Below are positions 36,231-46,100 of a stretch of 64,000 nucleotides of DNA, one piece after another. Source of the DNA: Arthrobacter russicus (lineage in GTDB: Bacteria; Actinomycetota; Actinomycetes; Actinomycetales; Micrococcaceae). Under the pieces are notes generated by a model. The model did no database searches. It saw only the letters and a list, made by a program, of their open reading frames with translations, and was not told the origin of the DNA. Numbering within the stretch: position 1 is the stretch's first letter; every line of letters starts with the position of its first letter. The translations under genes were made by a program, and so were the position numbers. The stretch lies in the NCBI RefSeq assembly GCF_031454135.1, contig NZ_JAVDQF010000001.1:558001-622000 (forward strand). Reading direction: 5' to 3'.

Positions 36231-36652
36231 TTTTGGAACCCCCTGCGGTACCCGACGATTTTGGCGATCGAACCGAGCACGGCAGACAGCGCGAAACACA
36301 GATACAAGAGGTTCGCAATCCAGAAGTAGCCGAGTTCGAAGATCGCCAGAAGCAGCGCCCCGACTCCGCCGATCACCAGGAACGCCTGGCCTACAGATTC
36401 GCCGAATCTGCCGATTTCGCGGTCCCGGGAGTCCTTCCGCCTGCTTTTTTCCGCAGCGGCCAACGAAGTCGTCAGGTCGAGCAGGATCGAGAGTGCGATC
36501 GCCCCCGCGATGGTCCAGAGCATGGCCGGAACGTAATCGACGTCGACCAGCGGTTGCCCCTGGGCTTGGACCAGCACCAGGACCAAGTAGCCGCAATAGC
36601 CGAGCGCAGCAAGAATCCCGATGATCCAGGAGCGCTTCTCTTCGGTTGCCAT
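36224..36652 (-). CDS. Membrane protein linked to the XRE regulator
   Basis: A 142-residue protein with four hydrophobic helices (about 8-28, 43-62, 90-108, 113-130) and a charged cytoplasmic stretch between helices two and three. Small membrane proteins of this type (DUF2178-like) are commonly paired with YozG-family XRE regulators. It is first in the operon, so the operator and promoter just upstream set its expression. GGAGGCATC precedes the ATG. Confidence 0.82.
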   Translation of the reverse strand: MATEEKRSWIIGILAALGYCGYLVLVLVQAQGQPLVDVDYVPAMLWTIAGAIALSILLDLTTSLAAAEKSRRKDSRDREIGRFGESVGQAFLVIGGVGALLLAIFELGYFWIANLLYLCFALSAVLGSIAKIVGYRRGFQKW

Positions 36653-36667
36653 GATGCCTCCGATTGA

Positions 36668-36725
36668 AAAAAATAGTTGACATCTTAAAAGTAAAGAACA
36701 ACATACTTTAAGTCAACTATTTTTT
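36668..36725 (-). promoter_or_regulatory. Promoter and nested operator of the membrane-protein/XRE/dehydrogenase operon
   Basis: Arms at 36668-36681 and 36712-36725 are 14-bp perfect inverted repeats (AAAAAATAGTTGAC type). A smaller AAAGTA...TACTTT dyad lies inside (36688-36693 with 36704-36709). On the minus strand TTGACT (36716-36711) and TACTTT (36693-36688) form a -35/-10 pair with a 17-nt spacer. A repressor on the dyad would block the promoter. Confidence 0.75.
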
Positions 36726-36781
36726 ACATTGCGTGCGATACGGAACAGCTCACCGGCACTGCCGGGGCTTCCGGGAGGAAC

Positions 36782-37210
36782 TCAGGACGCAGTGTCGATC
36801 CGGCCGAGGTTGTCGATGATCCGGCCCAGGAACTCGCGGAGCCCGGCTTCGTCCAGGCCAGTGTTCTCCAACAAGCCCTTTTCCATCTGCTGGGCGAGGC
36901 CGAGCACCCGCAGCCCCTCTTCAGTGACCGAAACCAATTGGCTACGCCGGTCCTCACTGCTGCGCACGCGCTGCACGTGCCCCCGCGACTCGAGCCGACT
37001 GAGCGTTTTGCCCATGGTCTGCGCTTGGACCCTGACCCACGACGCCAGTTCGGCTTGGGACATGCTCCCCTTGGCGACCAAGACGTCGAGCGCAATCACT
37101 CCGGCGTGGGTGACCCCGATGGCGGCAAGTCTTTCGTTCCAATCGTGCTCGACCAGCCGGGCGGCCGTGGTGAGCAGACGTCCAGTCGGCCACTGGTCCA
37201 TGTCTGGCAT
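36782..37210 (-). CDS. MarR-family transcriptional regulator
   Basis: A 142-residue winged-helix regulator. The recognition helix region is MSQAELASWVRVQAQTMGKTLSRLESRG and the wing is RSSEDRRSQLVSVTEEG (parts: ELASWVRVQAQTMGKTLSRL). It diverges from the peroxiredoxin gene with 115 bp between them. Control of an oxidative-stress gene is a usual MarR role, so regulation of bcp is a fair guess. No cysteine is present, so redox sensing by thiol oxidation (OhrR type) is not expected. Confidence 0.9.
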   Translation of the reverse strand: MPDMDQWPTGRLLTTAARLVEHDWNERLAAIGVTHAGVIALDVLVAKGSMSQAELASWVRVQAQTMGKTLSRLESRGHVQRVRSSEDRRSQLVSVTEEGLRVLGLAQQMEKGLLENTGLDEAGLREFLGRIIDNLGRIDTAS

Positions 37211-37232
37211 GAGGTTAGTATAGCTTCCCCGT

Positions 37233-37270
37233 TTGACAGCCTGATCGGCAATACGATAAGGATGCTTATC
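37233..37270 (+). promoter_or_regulatory. bcp promoter with GATAAG dyad
   Basis: TTGACA (37233-37238) is followed after 17 nt by ATAAGG (37256-37261). A 6-4-6 dyad GATAAGgatgCTTATC covers 37255-37270, so it overlaps the -10 region. It is a candidate site for the divergent MarR protein. Confidence 0.5.
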
Positions 37271-37325
37271 AATTTTCGCCGCGATATGCTGAATCCTGAA
37301 TCATTCCCGGATCCAGGAGTTCTCC

Positions 37326-37799
37326 ATGACTGAAAACCGTCTCACCACCGGCAGCAAGGCGCCGGACTTCAGCCTCGCCGATGCGCAGGAAAAATCGGTT
37401 TCGCTCAAGGACTTCGCCGGGAAAAAGGTCGTCGTCTACTTCTATCCAGCGGCCTCGACGCCAGGATGCACCAAAGAAGCCTGCGATTTCCGGGACAACC
37501 TGAATTCGCTCGCCAGTGCCGGCTACGCGGTGGTCGGCATCTCACCGGACAAGCCAGCGGCCTTGGCGAAGTTCAGCAGCAAAGAATCCTTGAACTTCCC
37601 GCTGCTCTCCGACCCGGACCACGCGGTCGCCGAAGCCTACGGAGCTTGGGGTGAAAAGAAAAACTACGGCCGCACCTACGAAGGCTTGATCCGGTCGACC
37701 TTCGTCCTCGACGGTTCCGGCGTCGTCGAACTGGCCCAATACAACGTCCGGGCCACCGGCCACGTGGCCAAACTGCGCCGCAATCTCGGGCTAGACTAG
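37326..37799 (+). CDS. bcp: Thioredoxin-dependent peroxiredoxin, Bcp/PrxQ type
   Basis: A 157-residue peroxidase that reduces hydrogen peroxide and organic peroxides. The signature STPGCTKEACDFRD carries peroxidatic Cys48 and resolving Cys53 within the same helix, as in atypical two-Cys PrxQ enzymes. Length and order match Bcp. The promoter overlaps a dyad that may be bound by the divergent MarR regulator. tRNA-Leu follows 24 nt after its stop. Confidence 0.95.
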   Translation: MTENRLTTGSKAPDFSLADAQEKSVSLKDFAGKKVVVYFYPAASTPGCTKEACDFRDNLNSLASAGYAVVGISPDKPAALAKFSSKESLNFPLLSDPDHAVAEAYGAWGEKKNYGRTYEGLIRSTFVLDGSGVVELAQYNVRATGHVAKLRRNLGLD

Positions 37800-37823
37800 T
37801 TGGCGGCCGGTTCGCCGGCCAGC

Positions 37824-37905
37824 GCGCGAGTGGTGAAATTGGTATACACGCCAGATTTAGGTTCTGGTGTCTTCGGACGTGCGGGTTCGAGTCCCGCCTC
37901 GCGCA
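37824..37905 (+). tRNA. tRNA-Leu (anticodon TAG)
   Basis: An 82-nt class II cloverleaf. The acceptor is GCGCGAG/CTCGCGC, and anticodon stem CCAGA/TCTGG encloses loop TTTAGGT with anticodon TAG. A variable arm (about TGTCTTCGGACG) precedes the T arm GCGGG-TTCGAGT-CCCGC. The discriminator is A and no CCA is encoded. Confidence 0.95.
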
Positions 37906-37932
37906 CCCGCTCCCATCGGCCGTGAGGACCAG

Positions 37933-38736
37933 ATGCCTGAATCCGAGCCCTCGGCGACCTCCGCGCGCTTTGCGGTCAGCGACATCCACGGCCATCCGGA
38001 TGAGTTCCGTTCCGCGCTGCAGCGAAAGCACCTCGTCGATGCCTCGGGCCGCTGGACCGGGGGCACGGCGCAGCTGTACTGCTTGGGCGACTACTTCGAT
38101 CGCGGCACGGATGGGATCGCGGTCATCGACCTCCTGATCCGGCTGCAGCAGGAAGCCGCCGATGCCGGCGGCAGCGTCACCGCATTGCTGGGCAACCACG
38201 AGGTCCTGGCGTTGGGCATGCACCGTTTCGGTAGACAGCGCATCGCCACTGCCCACGGTCCGCGCTCTTTCGAAACTTCGTGGTCCCGCAACCAAGGCCA
38301 GGCCTCGGACCAGGCCCGATTGACCGACCAGCACCTCGATTGGCTCCAGCGGCTGCCCGCGATGGCGAAATCCGGTTCGGACATCTTGTTGCATTCGGAT
38401 ATTTCCGGTTATCAGGAGTGGGGCCGCGATCCCCACCAAGTGAACGCCCAAGTCGGCGTGTGCTTGCGCAGCACTTCCGCAGAGACGCTCTGGGGCCTGT
38501 GGTCCGATCTGACCCGACGGCGGCAGTTCCGCGGCCCGGCCGGCAGCCGCACGGCGAAAGGCTTCCTGGCGCACTTCGGCGGCGATCGCATCGTGCACGG
38601 GCACAGCGTGATCGGTGAGGCCGATGGCCGTCCGGCAATGCAGAACACCAAGGCCGAAAGCTATGCCGGGGGCCGGGTCCTGGCCATCGATGCCGGCCTG
38701 TCCGCCGGCGGGCCCTGTCTGATCGTGGAGCTCTGA
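37933..38736 (+). CDS. Metallophosphoesterase, Ser/Thr-phosphatase-like
   Basis: A 267-residue phosphoesterase of the calcineurin fold. Motifs are VSDIHGHPDEF (metal Asp/His), GDYFDRGTDG (GDxxDRG), GNHEVLALG (GNHE) and HGHSVIG (late histidines). The GDxxDRG/GNHE set places it among PrpE/ApaH-like bacterial PPP phosphatases. The ATG at 37933 has GAGG upstream, and earlier starts would lie inside the tRNA. It may act on dinucleoside polyphosphates or phosphoprotein; the substrate is unknown. Confidence 0.87.
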   Translation: MPESEPSATSARFAVSDIHGHPDEFRSALQRKHLVDASGRWTGGTAQLYCLGDYFDRGTDGIAVIDLLIRLQQEAADAGGSVTALLGNHEVLALGMHRFGRQRIATAHGPRSFETSWSRNQGQASDQARLTDQHLDWLQRLPAMAKSGSDILLHSDISGYQEWGRDPHQVNAQVGVCLRSTSAETLWGLWSDLTRRRQFRGPAGSRTAKGFLAHFGGDRIVHGHSVIGEADGRPAMQNTKAESYAGGRVLAIDAGLSAGGPCLIVEL

Positions 38737-38784
38737 GCCGGGCGGCCGGACCCTGAACCCGGTGAATCCCGGGACCGCAGCCGG

Positions 38785-39597
38785 CTACGGCGTGGGAACC
38801 GCCACACCGAGCAGCGGAGCCACAATGGTTTCGAATTTCTGCGACAGATAAACGTGCCCGGCGACACTGGGGTGATCGCCGTCGGGGCCGATCAGGTCTT
38901 CCCGGTCGCCCATGATCCACTGCTCCTGGATCGGATCGACGAACGCCGCGCCCGCGGATTCGGCACCCTGGGCGATCTGGTCCCGAATCGCGGTCAAATC
39001 CGGGTCCACATCCGGATCATAGGATGCCGGACCGACGAAGACCACTTTCGCCTCCGGAGCAAGCTCCCGGACCGCGGCGCTGATCGCCTCGACTTTTGAG
39101 CTGATCTGCGCCACGTCTTCGCCGATGTCGTTCTCCGAACCGTAGACCAGCACCACATCCGCGTCGGGCGGAACCGACGACCGGGCTTGTTCCTCGAAGG
39201 TCATCCCCTCACCACCCGGGACCAGGTAGCCCGCACCGTTTTCCGCGGCGTTGACCACGGTCACCGGAAAGCCCGCCCGGTCAAAATCCTGCATCAGCAG
39301 GTTCGGCCAGGAATCCTCGACCGAGGTCTGGTACCCGGTGCTGATCGAGTCGCCGATCACCACCACTACGGCCCCTTCGGTGGCACTGTATCCGGCTGTG
39401 CCGACCTGTGCGGGCGCCGCCGGGTTTGCAGTCCGGTTGTCGGGGGTGAGCGTGATCGCCCCGGTTTCCGGCGAACTCGCGCCGAGAAACGCCAACCCGC
39501 AACCGCTCAGGAGCAAAGTCATCCCCGCAATCATCGCGAAAGCCGGCGCGCTCCAGAGGAGTCGCACCCGCCTCTGCCGACGTCGCGTCCAAGTCAT
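38785..39597 (-). CDS. SGNH/GDSL hydrolase, probable lipoprotein
   Basis: A 270-residue exported esterase. An N-terminal basic/hydrophobic leader ends in the lipobox LLSGC, so the mature protein is likely lipidated. The nucleophile is in VVIGDSISTGY, the Gly/Asn oxyanion blocks are NAAENGAGY and VYGSENDIG, and the Asp-His pair is DGDHPSVAGH. It could deacetylate peptidoglycan, glycan or lipids. GGAGGA abuts the ATG closely. No downstream partner is visible. Confidence 0.88.
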   Translation of the reverse strand: MTWTRRRQRRVRLLWSAPAFAMIAGMTLLLSGCGLAFLGASSPETGAITLTPDNRTANPAAPAQVGTAGYSATEGAVVVVIGDSISTGYQTSVEDSWPNLLMQDFDRAGFPVTVVNAAENGAGYLVPGGEGMTFEEQARSSVPPDADVVLVYGSENDIGEDVAQISSKVEAISAAVRELAPEAKVVFVGPASYDPDVDPDLTAIRDQIAQGAESAGAAFVDPIQEQWIMGDREDLIGPDGDHPSVAGHVYLSQKFETIVAPLLGVAVPTP

Positions 39598-39769
39598 TCC
39601 TCCACGCTAGCCCACCCGGGGCGGCCGAGGACAACTCCGGCCCCGTGATTCCCGCGACACAGGGCAGATTGCCAGCAAGCATCCAGGCTGAAACCAGCGC
39701 ACAGCTACGACCTATCCAGCTGAATTACACTGGTAGGAATTCAAAGACGCGAAGAAAGTTGAGAACCGA

Positions 39770-41425
39770 GTGCGACGACGATCCATGCTGCCCATCGCGG
39801 TGGCAGCCGTGCTGGCACTCGGCTTGGCCTCCTGCACCGCGCACCCCACCAATCCGACCTCGGGTTCGGCTTCGGCGTCAGCTTCGGCCAGCCCGGTGGT
39901 CTTCAATTTCGGCACCTCGGCGGACCCGCTGAGCCTGGATCCGGCACTGGCCACGGATTCCGATTCGGAACGGGTTTCCCGGCAGATTTTCGAAGGCCTG
40001 GTATCGCTCGACCAGACGACCGGCAAACCATCCCCGGCACTGGCCACGAGTTGGACTTCGTCGAACAACGGCTACGCGTACCAATTCAAGCTGCGGGAAA
40101 ACGTGACATTCCAGGACGGCCAGCCATTCGATGCCGCTGCGGTCTGCACCAACTTCAACCGCTGGTTCACTTACCCGGTGCAGAGCAACCCGGCTTCGCT
40201 GCCTGCCACCTTCCGGGACGTGTTCAAAGCTTTCAGCAATGACCCGGGCAACTCGGTCTTCAAGAGCTGCACGGCAAGCGACGCTTCGACCGTGGAGATC
40301 GCGCTCTCCGTGGCCGTCACCAACTTCGTCGAAGCGCTCAGCCAACCCGGCTTCGGAATCGCCTCGCCGGCGGCCCTGGCCTCGGGGACTGCCGACGTCT
40401 TGGACCAGAAAGCCGGCGCCAACCCGGTCTCCAACTTCGGCCTCAATCCGGTAGGCACCGGACCGTTCAAATTCGCCAGTTGGCAAAACGGCACCGTGAC
40501 CTTGACGCAGAACCCGGACTACTGGGGCGACAAGGGCCAAATCGAAACGGTCAACTTCGTCACCTACCGGCAGTCTGCCGCGCGGTTGCAGGCATTGCTT
40601 TCCGGACGCATCGACGGTTTCGACTTCGTGACCACGGACAGTTACGACGCTTTGGTCAAGCAGGGCCTGCAGATCCTGCCGCGAGACCCGTTCTCCGTGA
40701 TGTATGTCGGTTTGAACCAGCAGATCCCAGTGATGCAGGACTTGAAGGTGCGCCAGGCGGCGGCGATGGCGATCAACAAGGACGCCATCGTGAAAAGCTA
40801 CTTCATCGACGGCTCGGCACCGACCAGCCAATTCATCCCGCCGAAGTTGAGCGGCTTCAACAACCAAGTGCCCGGAATCGGCTACAACCCGGAGAACGCC
40901 AAGAAGACGCTTTCCGAATCGAGTTACCAGGGCGAGCCGCTGGAGTTCTACTACCCCTTGAACGTGACCCGGTCCTATTTGCCGGCCCCGGAAAAGATCT
41001 ACGCCGAGATTGCCGCCCAGTTGACCGCAGTGGGCTTCAACATCAAGCCGGTTCCGATCGAGTGGTCGGACAATTACCTGGCCAAGGTCACCAGCCCGGG
41101 CACCCGCGCCTTCGACCTGCTCGGCACCCAGGGCGCCTACTCCGACCCGGACAACTTCGTCGGCAACCTCTTCGGCGGCCCGAACACCGAGCTCGGCTAC
41201 AACGACCCGCAGCTGATCAGCAAGATCAACCGGGCGCGGAGCCTGCCGGACGGCGCCGAGCGGGTTGCCGCATACCAGGCCATCAACAACGACATCGTCT
41301 CGACGGTTCCGGCGATTCCGATCGTGTTCCCGATCTCCGCCCTGGCGCTCTCCGCCAAAGTCACCAGCTACCCGGTCAGCCCGGTGCTGAGCGAAGTATT
41401 CAACAAGATCAAGCTCAGCAGTTGA
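39770..41425 (+). CDS. ABC transporter substrate-binding lipoprotein, SBP family 5
   Basis: A 551-residue extracytoplasmic binding protein for peptides or nickel-type cargo (DppA/OppA family). A short signal leads to the lipobox LASC (Cys about residue 22). The family motif DPLSLDPALATDSDSERVSRQIFEGL is near the mature N-terminus (read as SLDPALATDSDSERVSRQIF). The start is GTG. No permease or ATPase gene is next to it, so it is an orphan that must use components encoded elsewhere. Confidence 0.9.
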   Translation: MRRRSMLPIAVAAVLALGLASCTAHPTNPTSGSASASASASPVVFNFGTSADPLSLDPALATDSDSERVSRQIFEGLVSLDQTTGKPSPALATSWTSSNNGYAYQFKLRENVTFQDGQPFDAAAVCTNFNRWFTYPVQSNPASLPATFRDVFKAFSNDPGNSVFKSCTASDASTVEIALSVAVTNFVEALSQPGFGIASPAALASGTADVLDQKAGANPVSNFGLNPVGTGPFKFASWQNGTVTLTQNPDYWGDKGQIETVNFVTYRQSAARLQALLSGRIDGFDFVTTDSYDALVKQGLQILPRDPFSVMYVGLNQQIPVMQDLKVRQAAAMAINKDAIVKSYFIDGSAPTSQFIPPKLSGFNNQVPGIGYNPENAKKTLSESSYQGEPLEFYYPLNVTRSYLPAPEKIYAEIAAQLTAVGFNIKPVPIEWSDNYLAKVTSPGTRAFDLLGTQGAYSDPDNFVGNLFGGPNTELGYNDPQLISKINRARSLPDGAERVAAYQAINNDIVSTVPAIPIVFPISALALSAKVTSYPVSPVLSEVFNKIKLSS

Positions 41426-41583
41426 ACCGGCTTTCCGGAACTGGACCGCGGGCGTGATCCAAGCCTCCTGATTTAAGGAACTCACTCGCTGGGCGTTAGT
41501 CTTCTAGAGCACACGTTCCGGCTGGAATTCGGAGCGCGAAGCAACAAATTCTCAGCCAGCACCGCAGTTTTTGGAGACGGAAC

Positions 41584-43071
41584 GTGACCTTCATTTCGCA
41601 GACCAAAGAAGCCGACGTCGTCTTGATCGGCGGCGGCATCATGAGCGCAACCTTGGGCGCGATGATCCGGCAGCTCCAACCCGATTGGTCGGTGGTGGTT
41701 TTCGAACAGCTCGACGAGCTCGGCTTGGAGTCCTCGGGCCCTTGGAACAACGCGGGCACCGGGCATTCCGCACTCTGCGAATTGAACTACTCCCCTGCTG
41801 CCGCGGACGGGTCGGTCGATCCGGCCAAGGCCATCTCGATCAACGAGCAGTTCCAACTGTCCCGGCAGTTCTGGGCGCACATGGTGTCCTCGGGATACAT
41901 CGGTTCGCCGAAGGGATTCATCAATACCGTGCCGCACATGTCCTTCGTGATGGGCGAGGAGCACAGCAAATACCTGCGCACCCGCTACGAAGCGCTCAAG
42001 CCGAACCCGCTGTTCGCCTCGATGGAATATTCCGAAGACCGGAATCAGATCGAAAGCTGGGCGCCATTGGTGATGCGCGGCCGGGCCGACACCGGCCGGC
42101 TCGCCGCGACCCGGGCGGCCGAAGGCACCGACGTCGACTTCGGCCGGCTCACCAAGGAGCTGATCGGTTTCCTCGGCACGCACGACGGCGAGATCAACTA
42201 CGGCACCACGGTCACCGACGTCCGCCGCGGCACCGACAAGAAATGGCAGCTCAAGCTCAAACACAAGGCCTCCGGCGAGCACGGCTCGATCAAAGCCCGG
42301 TTCGTCTTCATCGGCAGCGGCGGCGGCGCCCTGCATTTGCTGCAACGGTCCGGCATCCCGCAAGGCAAGGGCTACGGCGGATTCCCGGTCTCCGGTCAGT
42401 TCTTCCGGTGCACCAACGAGGACATCGCCGCGCAGCACCATGCGAAGGTCTACGGCCAGGCTTCGGTCGGCGCACCGCCCATGTCGGTGCCGCACCTGGA
42501 CACCAGGTATGTCGGTGGCAAGAAATCTTTGCTCTTCGGCCCGTATGCAGGATTTTCGACAAACTTTCTCAAATCCGGATCTTTGTGGGATTTGCCGCTT
42601 TCGATTAGGCCGTCGAATATCTACCCTATGGCTGCCGCCGGTCTGCATAACTTGGGCCTGACCAAGTATCTGGTTTCCGAGGTGCTCAAGTCGCGTTCCG
42701 CCAAGGTTTCCGCGATGCAGGAATACCTGCCGGAGGCGAACGGCGCCGACTGGGAGCTGATCACCGCCGGGCAGCGCGTCCAGATCATGAAAAAAGACCG
42801 GAAACAAGGCGGAATCCTGCAATTCGGCACCGAAGTCATCAGTTCTTCGGACGGCTCGATCAGCGCCCTGCTCGGGGCCTCCCCGGGAGCATCCACCGCA
42901 GTGCCGATCATGCTCGAAATTCTGCAGCGTTGCTTCCCGCGGGAATTCAAGTTGCAGTGGCAAGACGGCCTGAAACAAATGATTCCCACGCTCGGCGTCA
43001 AATTGAATGATAATCCGGGCCTCGCAGCGGATACGATGGCCCAGACAGCTTCAGTTTTGCAATTGGATTAA
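41584..43071 (+). CDS. mqo: Malate:quinone oxidoreductase
   Basis: A 495-residue peripheral-membrane FAD enzyme that oxidises malate to oxaloacetate and reduces quinone. The FAD motif is [17 protein letters not shown] (residue 12 onward). The family blocks [15 protein letters not shown] and [11 protein letters not shown] are intact, and [14 protein letters not shown] is near the C-terminus. The length is typical of the soluble-domain Mqo. The GTG start has GGAGACGG upstream. It supports the TCA cycle alongside or instead of NAD-malate dehydrogenase, as in Corynebacterium. Confidence 0.96.
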   Translation: MTFISQTKEADVVLIGGGIMSATLGAMIRQLQPDWSVVVFEQLDELGLESSGPWNNAGTGHSALCELNYSPAAADGSVDPAKAISINEQFQLSRQFWAHMVSSGYIGSPKGFINTVPHMSFVMGEEHSKYLRTRYEALKPNPLFASMEYSEDRNQIESWAPLVMRGRADTGRLAATRAAEGTDVDFGRLTKELIGFLGTHDGEINYGTTVTDVRRGTDKKWQLKLKHKASGEHGSIKARFVFIGSGGGALHLLQRSGIPQGKGYGGFPVSGQFFRCTNEDIAAQHHAKVYGQASVGAPPMSVPHLDTRYVGGKKSLLFGPYAGFSTNFLKSGSLWDLPLSIRPSNIYPMAAAGLHNLGLTKYLVSEVLKSRSAKVSAMQEYLPEANGADWELITAGQRVQIMKKDRKQGGILQFGTEVISSSDGSISALLGASPGASTAVPIMLEILQRCFPREFKLQWQDGLKQMIPTLGVKLNDNPGLAADTMAQTASVLQLD

Positions 43072-43110
43072 GGCTTTCTCCACCACCGAGCAACTTCTGG
43101 GAGACGATCG

Positions 43111-46100
43111 ATGTTTCGCCTGGCCACTTTGTCTTTGGGTAACCGCGCGCTCATCGCGCTGATCACGATCTTCGCCGCGGTATTCGGGGTGATCTCCGCC
43201 GGCTCGCTCAAGCAGGAACTCATTCCCTCGCTGGAGTTCCCGCAGATCAGTGTGATCAGCTCGATGCCGGGAGCCTCTCCCGAGGTGGTCGACGCACAGG
43301 TCAGCCGGCCATTGGAAACCGCACTCAACGCGGTGGAAGGACTGGATTCCTCCAGTTCCACTTCGCGCAGCGGGATCTCCACGATCTCCTTGACCTTCGC
43401 CTACGGGACGAATCTGGACCGGGCCCGCAACCAGATCGACCGGGCGATCGCCAACACCAGGCAGCAACTGCCCAGCGACGTCCAGCCGCAAGCCATCGCC
43501 GGCAGCGTCAGCGACTTCCCGATCCGGTATCTGGCGGTGTCCTCGGACAAGTCCTTGGCCGAGCTCAACGGCGATCTGCAGCGCATTGCGGTGCCGAAAA
43601 TCCTCAAGCTGGACGGCGTCCGCGGCGCTGACGTGACCGGAGCCAATGGCCAGCACATCGAGATCATGCCGGATCCGGCCAAGCTCGCCGCTGCGGGATT
43701 GCCAGTCACCTCGATCGTCGACGCACTGAAGAACAACGGTTCCCTGGTGCCGGCCGGCACGATCACCGACCAAGGGAAATCGCTCTCCGTCCAGATCGGC
43801 AGCCCGGTGGGTTCCTTGGACGCGGTTAAGGGGCTGCCTTTGGGCGGAGCCGCCACCGGCACCACCCCGCCGACGATCGGTTCGGTCGCCGCGGTCACCC
43901 TGCAGGACGACCCGACGACCTCGATCACCCGAACCGACGGCAAACCGACCTTGGCCCTGTCGGTGACCAAAAAACCCGAGGCGGACACGGTCACGGTTTC
44001 GCATGCCATCGATGCGCTGCTGCCCCAGCTCACTGCCGACCTCGGCTCTAACGTCACGTTCACCACGGTTTTCGACCAGGCTCCGTTCATCGAGAAGTCG
44101 ATCAAAGACCTCGGCGTGGAAGGGCTGCTCGGCCTGGGCTTCGCGGTGATCATCATCCTGCTTTTCCTGCTTTCGGTGCGCTCCACACTGGTGACCGCGA
44201 TTTCCATCCCGCTCTCACTGCTGATCACGTTGATCGGGCTTTGGGCGGCAAAATATTCGCTCAACATCTTGACCCTCGGCGCCTTGACGATCGCGATCGG
44301 CCGAGTCGTCGACGACTCGATCGTGGTGATTGAGAACATCAAACGGCATCAGAGCTACGGCGAGCCCAAGCTCACCGCGATCACCTCGGCGATCAAAGAA
44401 GTGGCCGGCGCAGTCACCGCCTCCACGCTGACCACGGTGGCGGTCTTCGCGCCGATCGCCTTCGTCGGCGACATCGCCGGTGAACTCTTCCGTCCGTTCG
44501 CACTGACCGTGACCATCGCCTTGGTGGCCTCCCTGCTGGTTTCCTTGACCATCGTGCCCGTGCTGGCGTATTGGTTCCTGCGCGCACCGAAGTCGGCGGA
44601 CAACGCTTTGGCCGAGGCCGGCACGCCGGAACAGAAAGCCGAGGCCCTGGCCGCCTTGGACGAAAAAGAACGCCAAGGCTGGTTGCAGCGCGGCTACCTG
44701 CCGATTCTGCACGGGACTCAGAAACACCCGATCTGGACGGTCAGCGCAGGTCTGCTGATTCTGGCCGTGACCTTGCTGATGACGCCGTTGCTCCCGCAGA
44801 ACCTGTTGGGCGACTCCGGCCAGAACTCGCTCTCGATCAACCAGACGATGCCTGCCGGGACCAGCTTGGACGCCACCAGCGAGGCCGCCAAAAAGGTCGA
44901 AGACGCACTCAACGGCATCGACGGCATCGAAACCGTCCAAGTCACCGTAGGCAACTCTTCCGGAGCACTCGCCTCGTTCACCTCCGGCGGCTCGACCAGC
45001 GCCAATTTCCAGGTGGTCACCGACGAGAAGGCGAATCAACCCAAGCTGCAGGACTCCGTCCGCACCGCACTGGACGGCATCAAAGATGCCGGAACCATCA
45101 AGTTGAGCGCATCCGGCGGCGGTCTGGGCACCTCCAGCACGGTGGATGTCAACATCAAGGCAAGCAATACCGCCGACCTGCAGAAAGCCAATGACGCGGT
45201 CATCGCCACACTGAAGGACGTGCCGGACACCCGGGACGTGACCAGCAACCTCTCTGCAGCCAACCCGGTGGTGCAGATCAGTGTCGACCGGGCCAAAGTG
45301 GTCGCCGCCGGGCTGTCCGAGCAGCAAGTCGCGGCCGTCCTGGCCGCGACGGTGAGCCCGATTCCTGCCGGTACCGTGCGCATCGACACCACCGACTTCA
45401 AAGTCCAAATCGGCAAGGGAACCCAGTTCACCTCCATCGACGCCTTGGCGAATGCCCCGATCCAGACCGGGGCCGGGTCGGTGCCCTTGTCCTCGCTGGC
45501 CAGCGTCAAGCAGGTCAATGTGCCCACCAGCATCACCTCGTCGAACGGCCAGCGCAGCGCCCGGGTCTCGCTGACCCCGACGGGCGACGACCTCGGCTCG
45601 CTCAGCAGCGCGGTCGAAAAGAAGCTGCAGGATGCGAACCTGCCGGCCGGTGCCACCGCGACCCTGGGCGGCGCCACCACGCAGCAACGCGAATCCTTCG
45701 GACAGTTGGGGCTGGCTTTGCTGGCCGCAATCGCCATCGTGTACGTGATCATGGTCGCGACCTTCAAATCGCTGGTCCAGCCGCTGATCCTGCTGGTTTC
45801 GATCCCGTTCGCGGCTACCGGGGCCATCGGTCTGCTGCTGATCAGCCGGGTTCCGCTCGGGCTGCCTTCGCTGATCGGCATGTTAATGCTGGTCGGCATC
45901 GTGGTGACGAATGCGATCGTGCTGATCGATCTGATCAACCAGGCCAGGAAACCCGCGCCGGGCAGACCGGCGATGCGGGTCTCCGAAGCCATCGAGTACG
46001 GCGCCCGGCACCGCTTGCGCCCGATCCTGATGACCGCCCTGGCCACGGTCTTCGCGCTGACCCCGATGGCCCTGGGCATCACCGGTGGCGGCGGGTTCAT

